Position numbers and translations under genes: made by a program. From Owenia fusiformis (lineage: Eukaryota; Annelida; Polychaeta; Sabellida; Oweniidae): DNA of 29,615 nucleotides. The stretch covers positions 56,222,270 to 56,251,884 of the forward strand of contig CAIIXF020000001.1 of assembly GCA_903813345.2 (NCBI GenBank), in the 5' to 3' direction. Positions within the stretch are counted from its first letter, which is position 1. Each line of letters begins with the position of its first letter. The notes below the pieces were generated by a model that saw nothing but the letters and a program-made list of their open reading frames with translations, was not told the origin of the DNA and made no database searches. Positions 20,719 to 29,615 of the stretch are shown here, one piece after another.

Positions 20719-20941
20719 TTAGCGTTACCTCATTCATATACCTTGCCTAGCCACTTTAACTAATTCATATTATGTCTTAGGAACAGTGCTACTCCCAATA
20801 AATCGCTCTCAAGTACCCCTTAGAAAATACAAACTGGGATAAAGTTCACATTTTCACAAAGGCTCATGAGCTCAATTTCTGGGAACCATGAGATTTTCTT
20901 AATCAGTGGCTAGGTAATGTACATTTATTCAGTAACATTAG
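20719..20941. repeat. Imperfect inverted repeat, possible degraded MITE
   Basis: Arms 20719-20755 and 20905-20941 are inverse copies at about 27 of 37 positions. This includes the exact inner words CCTAGCCACT and AGTGGCTAGG. The 149-bp interior has no open frame of note. Just outside the left arm, TAGCCGAATCAGTTAGCG (from about 20707) looks like a tRNA A-box, but no matching B-box follows. Confidence 0.4.
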
Positions 20942-21347
20942 CATGTACTAATTAACATTCAGTTTTGATTAATTAATAGCATGGCTAACCGACGTGACCC
21001 TTTTCCATCACTCTCTATTCACGTCATACAATTTCTCAGCAATGGACATCAAGTTGGCTCCCGAGTTTTCTCTCTCTGTCTAGTAGTCTAGTCCATCTAG
21101 TTATAGTCAGCATGCACCAAACGATCCATACACCATTTTCACATTCATTTCCAGTCTTTCTACATCCTGGTTTCGTTCATATATGAGCAGAATCTGGTGT
21201 CCTAGGATTCATAGTCCCAATAGAAGGTGTCCAAGTTGATAGACATGAGATAGTTCAAGAAGACAAGGAAGAATGAATGAAAATTTACATTACTTCCGAG
21301 CCACTATCACTTTTCTACCTGCCTCTCTGAGCCAACATCTGAAAACA
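20942..21347. other. AT-rich stretch, nothing recognised
   Basis: No exon, RNA gene or repeat is supported in this interval. Confidence 0.5.
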
Positions 21348-21440
21348 TAGTCTTGCATCAAGTGTCTGGTCCCATTATCTCCCTACTCAGTGAGGTTCTA
21401 ATGTGGGACGGGGTTGACACATGGGCTTGATGCAAGACTA
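21348..21440. repeat. 93-bp hairpin with a perfect 15-bp basal stem
   Basis: TAGTCTTGCATCAAG (21348-21362) and its exact inverse (21426-21440) close a 93-nt fold. Further pairing inside (TGTC with GACA, TCCCA with TGGGA, TTA with TAA) extends the stem with bulges to a terminal loop of about 20 nt. Length and shape are like a small RNA precursor, but a tiny fold-back transposon is equally possible. I recognise no known family. Confidence 0.6.
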
Positions 21441-24400
21441 CTGAAAAATCTACACCTAACATTAACTTAAAAGATACCAAGAACAAACAGCTATTGATGA
21501 TATCATAAGGAATTATATAAATAAGAAAACCTTATCTTACACATAGAAATTACAAATTGTAAACAAACAATTTCTAATATACATAGAATCTTACTCAGCT
21601 TTTCACTGATATTTTTTCATAGTAGGCCTAATGATTTTTTAACGATTTTACAACACCTACAAACAAATACTATGAAAACCTACACGTATTTAGCATTATG
21701 CTTCAACTGAAACTGTTAATGATCATAAAATGAGAGCTGGTTAAAACAGAATATTATTTTCTCAGAACACACTTTCTCAATCTTATTAATGACCTACAAT
21801 TAGCCTAACTTACCAACCAAGTACAGCCAAACTGGAAACCACATCATTAAACTTGCCATCCTTACTCAACCTAACCTAACCGCAGACTCCTGCCCCTAAT
21901 AGGCAATAAGGGTATGTACAAAACCACAAGAACATATAAAAAAACATGCCGTATGTAATTTTTTTATGGGCAAATGAGGTAGACTTGGGAAAAAATGCAA
22001 ATTAGGTTGAGAGAGTGGAGACATCAAATGTAACCATAATATTTTGAATCTAAATATGACTTCTACTGCCACAACTTGTTTGGACTAAATCTAATTTGGG
22101 ATAAAAGATAAAGCTTCATATCACAGCAGCAGATATGACTGTTTAATGGAGATGGGTGTCCAAAAAGATAATTGATCCTTAAGGTCGAGAAACACATTAA
22201 ATCCCATAAAAATGTACCAGCACAGTAACAAAATGCTGAATTATAATTTCAAAGCCACCCACATTATAAAGAACAACCCACAAATGTTCAAAGGTCATAA
22301 ATAAATGGTTTAATTCCACCAGCATCTGTCCGGTTCATGACATTGCCTGAAGATATAAAATGATAAAACAAGCACCTAATTATCGTTCCAACACCAATTG
22401 AAGAATCCAGAAATGATGACCAACCACAAGCTTTAACATTTTCCTATCCAACCTGCCAATGTACTTGATTAACCTAAATGTCTAACAGGCCAAATTTTCA
22501 GAGTTCAACATGCTCATCTCATCTACTTTTTAGGTTACCATGCTGAAATCATGCACCACAGAAGATGGTATGATGCCAAGCTCTGAGAAATGTTAACATA
22601 TGATGTAAACATGAACTGATCAAATAAATATTTTACCGATTAGGACTCAGATTAGCCAGAGAGGAGTGTATCATTCAAAAAAATATCATAATTGGAAAAT
22701 TTTATTTTATCAATACTGGTTTGAAATTGAAATCCGTATATACTAGGAAGCATCTGACACAATACAACGTGGCAAGAGACAACATGCCAGACTAATTGAG
22801 CACAGTGGTTTCCTAGCCTCAGGCATCGTGTAAAGTTTCAGAATCAACAGCTTCAGAATTTTAGCCAATAATCTATAGTTTTTCACCTCTATTTTACCAA
22901 TTCTTGTGAAAAGTCATACGTCTTACCATACATCTTATCGATTGTTCTTTTCGGACAAGCAATTACTAGATAGCAATCTATTTTTGGCTGACTACACGCC
23001 ACATGTACATCACCAATATGGTGGCTTATCTTTCATACATTACTTAACCTTATTTGAAGTACATGTTCTCTTTTTTAAAGCCCAGAGGCCAGGAATAATT
23101 TCTTATTATTGAAAATGGTACATTTTCTATATAAATAAACAGTATACTTGATATAGTTATCATTATGTTGTAAAATTACCAATATCTGATGTACGAATGA
23201 ATATCTGGATGCCTAGATTTTCCCCTTTAGGTTTTACATAAATCAGAGCTGCCTACTAATTAGGAGCCAATTGACATCTTGATAATGCATTGTATGACAT
23301 AATACCAACCTTTTAGGCTTATCTAATGGTGTGGCCATCTTTTACATAATAATTACAGGGCAAAAAATGCTTCATCGGATATATGATAATACTGTACATG
23401 TATATTGCCTTATTCATAAACTTATATGAATGTTTTTTTTATCTGATACCTTTGGATATCATAAAACATTTCAACTAAATGTCTTTACTATATTTTACCA
23501 GTTACAAAATTTACTCATTTCATTTATCTAAATATCATTTTAAAACAAATAATTTTTTTTAATATTAGAGATACATATAAGTTTCCAACAATCGAACAAG
23601 CAATCTTTGTTATGGTTTAACCAAGGATGAAGAAAATACTAGACTTAACCCCCCCCCCATATATTATATTTATTAATGAGTAAATTTGAAAATGTTGATT
23701 TGCATTCACTTGTAAATCACTATTCACCACTCACAATTTAACCTCCACCCACTTTCAAAATTAACTAGGTTCTTTCACAAGTGTTGACATCCCATAGATA
23801 TATTTCTTTTACAGAATAAAAGTTAAAAGCAACTGTATGTTTCAATTACAAAGGGGTAATAATAATATTATCCAGCCTTGGTGAGTCTCCCAATTGCCTC
23901 CAAACTAATTCACCTTAGAATCCTGAGACTTAATGACCAAGCTAGTGGACAGTTACCTCGTTTTATCTTGTACTTTCACTCTGATATAGGAAATATAATA
24001 CAATTCAACAGAGGTTGATTGCAGTTTTACATACCCTCAAGTAATCAAATTCTACAATGAAATGTGTTTATGTACAATTTTACAACTTGTGACCTTTGCT
24101 CAAGTTTTATATCTGCTTTGTTCTCAGGTGGTCAGTTACTAAATAAATATTTCTTTGCCAATATATTATTCTTACATTTCCTTTACTTACAAAGGCAGTT
24201 GTGATCAAAGATTCGATGGGCCAATCAATGTGTATTTCTATTTTGTTTAATGCTGCCCATTGTGGCTTATGATCTCTTTCCATTAGTGAGCCAAAAATAC
24301 ATTTATTAACGAAGCATTCACAACTACAGGGACAATGACATATAAGACATGTCCAGGAATACAGATAATAGAACTGCTTTTTCTAAGAATCAATCCTAAG

Positions 24401-25286
24401 TGGCGCTTTTGTTATAGAAATTGCATCTAGGAGCTACTTCTCAACATGAGCGACAGCTGAACATTTATTGTTGCGTCTTCTATTTTAAGAACATGATATG
24501 TAATATATGTTTTTATAATTTCTAAACATAAATTTGGTGAATACCTGAGTTCATATCCATTCAACGATAATGTAACATAATAATTTATATTTCAACATAA
24601 TAATTAATTCATAAATCACTTGATTTTTCAACAGATGCTCTTCGTGCCACGGTAAAAGGCGACCATTTTGAAATGCTGACACATGCCATACATTTTTATA
24701 AACGTGCAGATATTTTGCACAGGTTATCTTAGTCCAACACAAAAAACTTTTCTAATAATGTTCTGTATTAGTATTCCATTAAGTGAGGTTGAATAAAATT
24801 TAAACCTTAGAAGTATTATCCAAAGCTTTAAGGTGAATTCTCAGCAGTGACTCATTCCCAATACAAACATGTCACAAATAGCGCCTTTTAGAGGGCTACA
24901 CTTAACTTGGGTTACTCCCACCACTAGATTATTCAACAATCAGAGCCTTGTTTTTTTCATTCATCTGTTTATAACTAAAGAATGTGTTTTTTACAATTTT
25001 AGATTCAATAAACTTCTCATGAAATGAACCTGAGTGTTTACAACAAGCTAAAACACTATATTGATAATCAATAATCCATCTGAAAGCGTATGTCTATCCA
25101 TATATAAAATTTACCATTCAGTATTTCCAACTTTATTAAACTGATCAATGGAATCAATACAGACATCTATGGTTTTCTGGCAGTATTCATTAAAACCTCA
25201 AGTTCTTAATGGATAAAGTGAATAAGTAGCAACGGGTGGATAAACCAATGACAATCTAACAAGACAGGTTTTATTCTTGACAGCTT
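21441..25286. other. AT-rich stretch of about 3.8 kb, no supported gene
   Basis: Frames at 22906-23112 (plus) and 24551-24742 (minus) are short and AT-rich in third positions. A run of ten C lies at 23649-23658. No RNA gene or inverted repeat was recognised. Confidence 0.45.
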
Positions 25287-25630
25287 CTATTCTCGACATG
25301 ATATCCTGTTTTCTGTTGGTGTCGCAAACATGTTGTCTTGGTTGTTTCTGTCCACTTCTGTTAGGCTCTTCGTTGATGTTGTTATGGTAGTGTGCGAACC
25401 AGGCATGCCATCATTGTGTCTGGTATGATAAAACATTGATTCATTCATCTGGATCGTATCTGTTGGCTTTGGCTAGCTTGTCATCTGGTATTTGGGTATT
25501 CTTGCATGATGTATATAATGTGGTGTTCCAACATTATCATGGCCTCCATTGTGATGTCATTTTTTACTTCACTGTGTTGTCCTGGAAACTCCATTGTGAT
25601 GTCATAGATGTTAGAGAACTGTGCTGACAT
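25287..25630 (-). pseudogene. Broken coding-like segment with an in-frame duplication
   Basis: Two minus-strand frames of 49 codons each, 25630-25481 and 25436-25287, lie almost end to end in different phases. Roughly half of their codons end in G or C by hand count, above the local background. The first contains DITME twice, from a direct repeat TCCATTGTGATGTCAT at 25545 and 25590 spaced exactly 45 bp, or 15 codons. The second is hydrophilic and Thr-rich (GMPGSHTTITTSTKSLTEVD). The stops between them suggest a frameshifted or intron-interrupted old gene or retroelement. No family is recognised. Confidence 0.22.
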
Positions 25631-25745
25631 CTTTACCTGACAGTATTAGAGGTTGCAAGACAAGTCCAATGCTGCTAGGTAAGATGCCGTCACAGCTCTA
25701 GATTCAATTCTGGCGATCTTTTTTCAAAGTTCACCGTTTGTTGCG

Positions 25746-25805
25746 TTGGTCGGGGGTTACCAGACTGCCTTCTGGTGAAGGATCAGAGTGGCAGCCCCGG
25801 ACCAA
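25746..25805. repeat. Nested GC-rich hairpin
   Basis: Outer words TTGGTC-GGGG (25746-25755) pair with CCCC-G-GACCAA (25795-25805). Inside them ACCAGA and TCTGGT form a second hairpin with a six-base loop. The segment sits in the GC- and CpG-rich patch at about 25690-25870. It may be a structured leader, a transposon end or chance. Confidence 0.5.
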
Positions 25806-25849
25806 CAGAGTGGGTTGCAGAAAGGGAGGCCAAACTACATGGTGCTAAG

Positions 25850-25909
25850 ATGGCCGCCAACAAAATGTTGACGACGCGATTTGTTGTAAAAATAATATAT
25901 GCAAAATAG
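25850..25909 (+). CDS. Possible start of a plus-strand gene (MAANKMLTTRFV...)
   Basis: At the edge of a CpG-rich patch, AAGATGGCCGCCAACAAAAT offers a start codon in a YY1-like sequence, a motif frequent at animal transcription starts. The frame MAANKMLTTRFVVKIIYAK then stops. If it is real, splicing would occur at the weak donor GTAAAAATAA after TTTGTT. Eleven codons follow the ATG before that donor, seven of them ending in G or C. This is a hint rather than a gene call, because no downstream exon was located. Confidence 0.15.
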   Translation: MAANKMLTTRFVVKIIYAK

Positions 25910-28222
25910 GCGAGTGCAATATGGTAGAGCAAAATAAGCCAATGTAAAGCAATGGTATAGAGATATTTAAAGCATCAATTAAAGCAATGTTTTGGAGGAT
26001 TTACATAATTTGGTCAGTGGGGACGTTGGAACCTCTGCTAAATTCTGCAAACCCTCTGCAACGTTCGGTGGGTGTAGAACGGCACACATTCTAGACTTTA
26101 CATCACACATTCTAGACTATAATCACGCTACATCTATACATTTAGTATTAAAAATAAGCCAGGGACCACCATATTTGGGGTCGACCTGATCAAGCGACAA
26201 AATAATATAATAAAAACTCTACAACATAATATTTTAAATAATTCTAGAGATAATACAAAATATAAATAAATGACAAAAATATTTATAAAATAAAATCATA
26301 CAATACCTAGATATACCACATTCCAGTACCATGTTACCATATAAAATCAATACATCATTGTACCAATGAAAAACATTATCAGTGAGTTTTTCTTTGTATT
26401 CACATAGGAATAATTTATAACATCAATCATGTAATGGAGTGGAGTGGCTACCTCAATAAGATAGTACCAGTGCCAGATCTGCACATACCCTTAACACTGC
26501 TTATTGCTGATTATTGAAAGTAACAGGTTCTGAGCAAAAATTCTATCCTGTTAATATTTCCCTTCCAAAAAATGAAAATTTTAATAAAATCACTAATTTT
26601 GCCAATTTGTAAGTTCATTCAGAACTCAAAAACTACATTTTCTTGTTATATTCCACAAAATAAAATTATCATATTTTCTTATCATGGTACCATACGGTAA
26701 AACTTTCATAAAAATAAACATGTTTTTCAAAAAAGGTAATGTTTCTGGCAAGTGAAGATCTGCCAGTGTTCCATGTAGCCTCAGTTCCTACAGACAAGTT
26801 TTCTCCCCATGTGGGTCTATGCGAGTTGGTATTACACCTGGTAGTAAGTACACTGCTATTTTTACATGGAATTTTCCAGACTGAAGGCAATTTGCCTATC
26901 TCTCTAAAAACCACCAGATAAATACATGATGTAGCATCTTTAAAAAAAATCAGGCGTAAACCAAGGTATGTCTGAACCTCGATAAAACAACCTGTATGAC
27001 CTATTGGATTGAGCATCCCTTGATATATGGTGCGATTGTGATTCATGGGGCAACTATTCCACATAGGCATTCTCCCATCCATCATGTTTTAAACCCAGGT
27101 ATTATAGCAAAACTGCATTTTTAGGTAACGTTTACACCTAGTACTCCAAGTAAAGTGAGATAAATCACCCACAAATTATCCCTACTAGAACCCTCTTCAG
27201 CATTTCATTCATCTACTTTTCACATACATCAAATGTCAAGTTTCGCCCTCAGTACACACATCTACATGTAAAGACACTCAACCGGGCCTAGAGGGCCAGA
27301 ACACCACTGATTATACACAACCAAGGCCTCGGGCCATATTTATACATCCATACTTGTATAATTATCTACTTGTTGTAACTTAATGGTATATTTATACAGT
27401 TAGTACTTAGATGGGTTGAAACAAAAGATTTAACTCCATGGGAACCTCAAAAAACATTATCTGGATTTTGTTAAAACAGTCTCAACTTTTCACAGATCTT
27501 GCTCCCATTTTTCTTTTTTTTACAATCAGCATGATGTTCAGAATGTCATATCTGGTAATTATTTCCCTCAAACTGTAGATATCTTGCCTAAAACTACAGT
27601 GACTCAGATGTCAGTACAAAACTTATGTTGTTTTTTCAACACCACTGGAATATTAATGAGCTTCATTTTGCTGACAGTACATCGCCCTAATTCAACTCTA
27701 GTGAAATGCTCCCTTTCAGCATGAATACCTTTAAATATCCTATCAAATATCCATCTACTGCTTTTTAATAAAGTGTTTCAATGAGAACCTGAATCGAAAT
27801 AAACAAAATATTTCTATGCCTTTTTAAAAACATGATATGTGAAGATGTATTTCTCTATGAAAAAGATCAATCAAACTGGTTTTAGCAAATTAGACTATAG
27901 ACTATGTTACATTCTTAAATATAATATATATTAACATTTGTCTTATATCATTTATATTTAGCCCTAACAAAAAGTGGAACAATTAATTAAGAAAGAAACT
28001 TCATCCAGCTGTTAATAGTAATTAAGTTTCTATGTACATAAACAGCTTGAGTTGAATCAACATTTCTATAACATGACCTACAAGGTGATACACTACTAAA
28101 TTAATAAAGAAGTCCATAAATAACCCAGAGCTGAGTATAATAACTGAGTATAATCAAATTACACAAGATATATGAAACGAATAAAACAAGTGTTTTACCT
28201 GCTATAGAAAAATTGATCTTAC
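25910..28222. other. AT-rich stretch containing the longest open frame of the window
   Basis: The minus frame 26669-27085 has 138 codons, slightly longer than chance would usually give. I recognise no domain in it, and a plus-strand frame over 26736-26840 is equally open. A plus-strand acceptor TTTTACAATCAG before 27511 opens a frame to a stop at 27722, with AATAAA near 27767, but its codons look like background. A 14-bp word ACACATTCTAGACT is repeated at about 26083 and 26105. Confidence 0.4.
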
Positions 28223-28383
28223 CCATTCCGATGCTATCTGATGTGTAAATGCAAGCCGAGCTGAATTGCTAGCACATGTTGTAACTAGAGGAGAGTGTTT
28301 CCAGCCGAAATCCCCGCCAACTACCAAAGCTGTATAATGAGATACAGCCGGGATAAGGTGTCTATTTAAACCCTACCACCCAA

Positions 28384-28407
28384 CTAGGGCTTAAAGTAAA
28401 GCCCTAG
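28384..28407. repeat. Perfect 9-bp inverted repeat
   Basis: CTAGGGCTT (28384-28392) and AAGCCCTAG (28399-28407) surround a six-base loop. A second small hairpin, GCTGTAT and ATACAGC, lies at 28329-28348. Both fall in or at the edge of the LTR-like block. Confidence 0.6.
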
Positions 28408-28443
28408 GCTCAGTGGCCACAGGTGTCTCATCCACATATAAAA

Positions 28444-28449
28444 TTTATT
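28444..28449 (-). terminator. AATAAA poly(A) signal candidate in the LTR-like block
   Basis: AATAAA on the minus strand is followed by TTTTATATGTGG. Its position relative to the TATA box would give an R region of roughly 100 bp. Such hexamers are common in AT-rich DNA, so only the order of signals gives it weight. Confidence 0.3.
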
Positions 28450-28560
28450 ATTATAAGTCCCCAATACGTGGCCTCTCCAGCCAACTCCACTTGCCTTGTG
28501 CAGGGATGGTCCATACTAAGCCTATGTCAACCCACGAGGTTTGACCCGCGCCTACCTGGC

Positions 28561-28567
28561 TTATATA
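28561..28567 (-). promoter_or_regulatory. TATA box candidate
   Basis: The minus strand reads GGTATATAAGCC. It lies about 120 bp downstream of one CCAAT box and 145 bp downstream of another. It lies about 110 bp upstream of the poly(A) signal at 28449. It is part of the LTR-like block. Confidence 0.4.
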
Positions 28568-28729
28568 CCAACTAAATGTACCTGCTTGAGAGCCTACAAG
28601 CTCTCCACTACGTGTCATCCCAACGAGTAAACAATCTGCCTAATTGCTGTAGGATTAGAAGGTAGCTAACTTTACCTGACGCTATTGGGTCAATAAAAGC
28701 TCTGCTCCTATTGGTTGAAACTCAACACA

Positions 28730-29615
28730 GAAAATACAATTCATTTTATTGGAGGATTCAAGCCAGTGAAGTGCTGTCAATGCTTCAATACTTGCAAATG
28801 GAAATATTCAATGACTAAATTGAAAGTTATGAAAAGAAAATAGTTCCCTGATTTCCTTTGAAGAAATGGTTAGCACTTAAACTAACAATGCCAAGTAATA
28901 ACATGCTGAAATAATCTGTTTGTTATAAACCCATTCCATTTTCTAACCATGTTAACTGAAGCCAACATAAGAACCACTGGGAAGCAATTTCCCTAATGCA
29001 CATAGTTGCTAAGCAACCTACATCAACAGTAAAATCTATGTGAATTTCTAGGGGTCTTCCATCAACTTTTGGCACCTTATTCAACCCATTTACACCAAAC
29101 TTCATTGATACATTGAAACACAATTAGGGGAGGTAATACATCCCTTGGTCAAATTACTAACTCTATTATCATACCCTACAAAGTCGAGTTACATGTCATG
29201 TCAGGTCATCAGACATATCTATACAATAGCACATGGCAAGTACAAACACTCAACTTTCCAGTTTCAAGTATTTAAAATTTGATAGATAACTTCATGTTTT
29301 ATATCATTAAATGTAGCCATAACGACAAAAATATTTATAGAATAATGCCAGATTAAAAATCGATTGCTTCTCCCGGAAGTTATAAAATATACATGCAATG
29401 CTTTTGTTAGAGTGTTTCTTTATGTGCAATATGCGATAATGCATTTGATATGAACAGGCAACCATGTGTTATAATTAAATATTAATTACTGGGAGATTGT
29501 ATAGAATAATGACATAAGTATATCTTAGCCTTATCAGATAAGCCTCTTAACTACACAAGCACAATAATATTGAAATAGTATACTACTATATATAGAGAGA
29601 CGATAGCTTTTTCCA
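28730..29615. other. AT-rich stretch, nothing recognised
   Basis: The 66-codon minus frame at 28923-29123 shows no domain and lacks splice support. No RNA gene or repeat was seen up to the end of the window. Confidence 0.5.

Larger units (their letters stand above)
28331..28729 (-). mobile_element. LTR-like block (solo or truncated LTR retroelement)
   Basis: Read on the minus strand, the block starts TGTGTTGAG and ends ATTATACA (TG...CA). It carries two CCAAT boxes (28710-28714, 28684-28688), a TATA box, then a poly(A) signal, in the order expected for U3-R-U5. Four bases after the end comes TGGTAGTTGGCGGGGAT, in the place of a primer-binding site, although I cannot match it to a specific tRNA. 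No gag or pol frame follows and no second LTR is in the window. An ordinary host promoter and first exon is the main alternative. Confidence 0.35.

Noticed and set aside
27432-27722. Plus-strand frame of about 96 codons with a strong internal acceptor and a downstream AATAAA
   Set aside because: Codon third positions look like background, the frame is also open upstream of the acceptor, and AATAAA is common in AT-rich DNA.

Overview
The window looks like a mostly non-coding stretch of an AT-rich animal nuclear genome. I estimate about 35% GC by eye. There are no bacterial-style gene runs, no long open frames (the longest is 138 codons), and TA-flanked inverted-repeat transposons, C-runs of 8-13 bases and many short dispersed repeats are present. 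Frequent tacatgta-type words and the repeat style suggest a marine invertebrate such as a mollusc or echinoderm. That placement is an inference from memory, and the lineage cannot be fixed from this sequence alone.

Layout. Positions 1-6.9 kb are rich in repeats: an 89-bp tandem array built from 30-bp sub-units (612-1022), three members of a family made of short GTGTCAAGAG-like words (1092, 2778, 6710), a nested fold-back element (3219-3357), and C-rich remnants. Positions 9701-10343 are a clear Tc1/mariner-type non-autonomous transposon with inverted arms of about 230 bp and TA target duplications. Positions 10599-10752 (minus strand) are the one stretch I regard as a convincing host coding exon: 51 codons, GC-rich third positions and consensus splice sites. 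Weaker exon candidates are at 14980-15043 (minus) and 11802-11869 (plus). Positions 15218-16644 are the most striking structure, a CpG-rich fold-back element built from short AAAGCGTAAC-like words. One of its arms is duplicated, and a small acidic reading frame sits in its centre.

The right half (16.6-29.6 kb) is AT-rich and almost featureless. Exceptions are a short imperfect inverted repeat (20719-20941), a precursor-like 93-nt hairpin (21348-21440), a GC-rich patch with broken coding-like frames (25287-25909), and an LTR-like block on the minus strand (28331-28729).

No complete gene can be assembled. The coding pieces are isolated exons of unidentified genes, so no pathway can be described. 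Third-codon-position counts, repeat spacings and arm identities were made by hand and should be treated as approximate.
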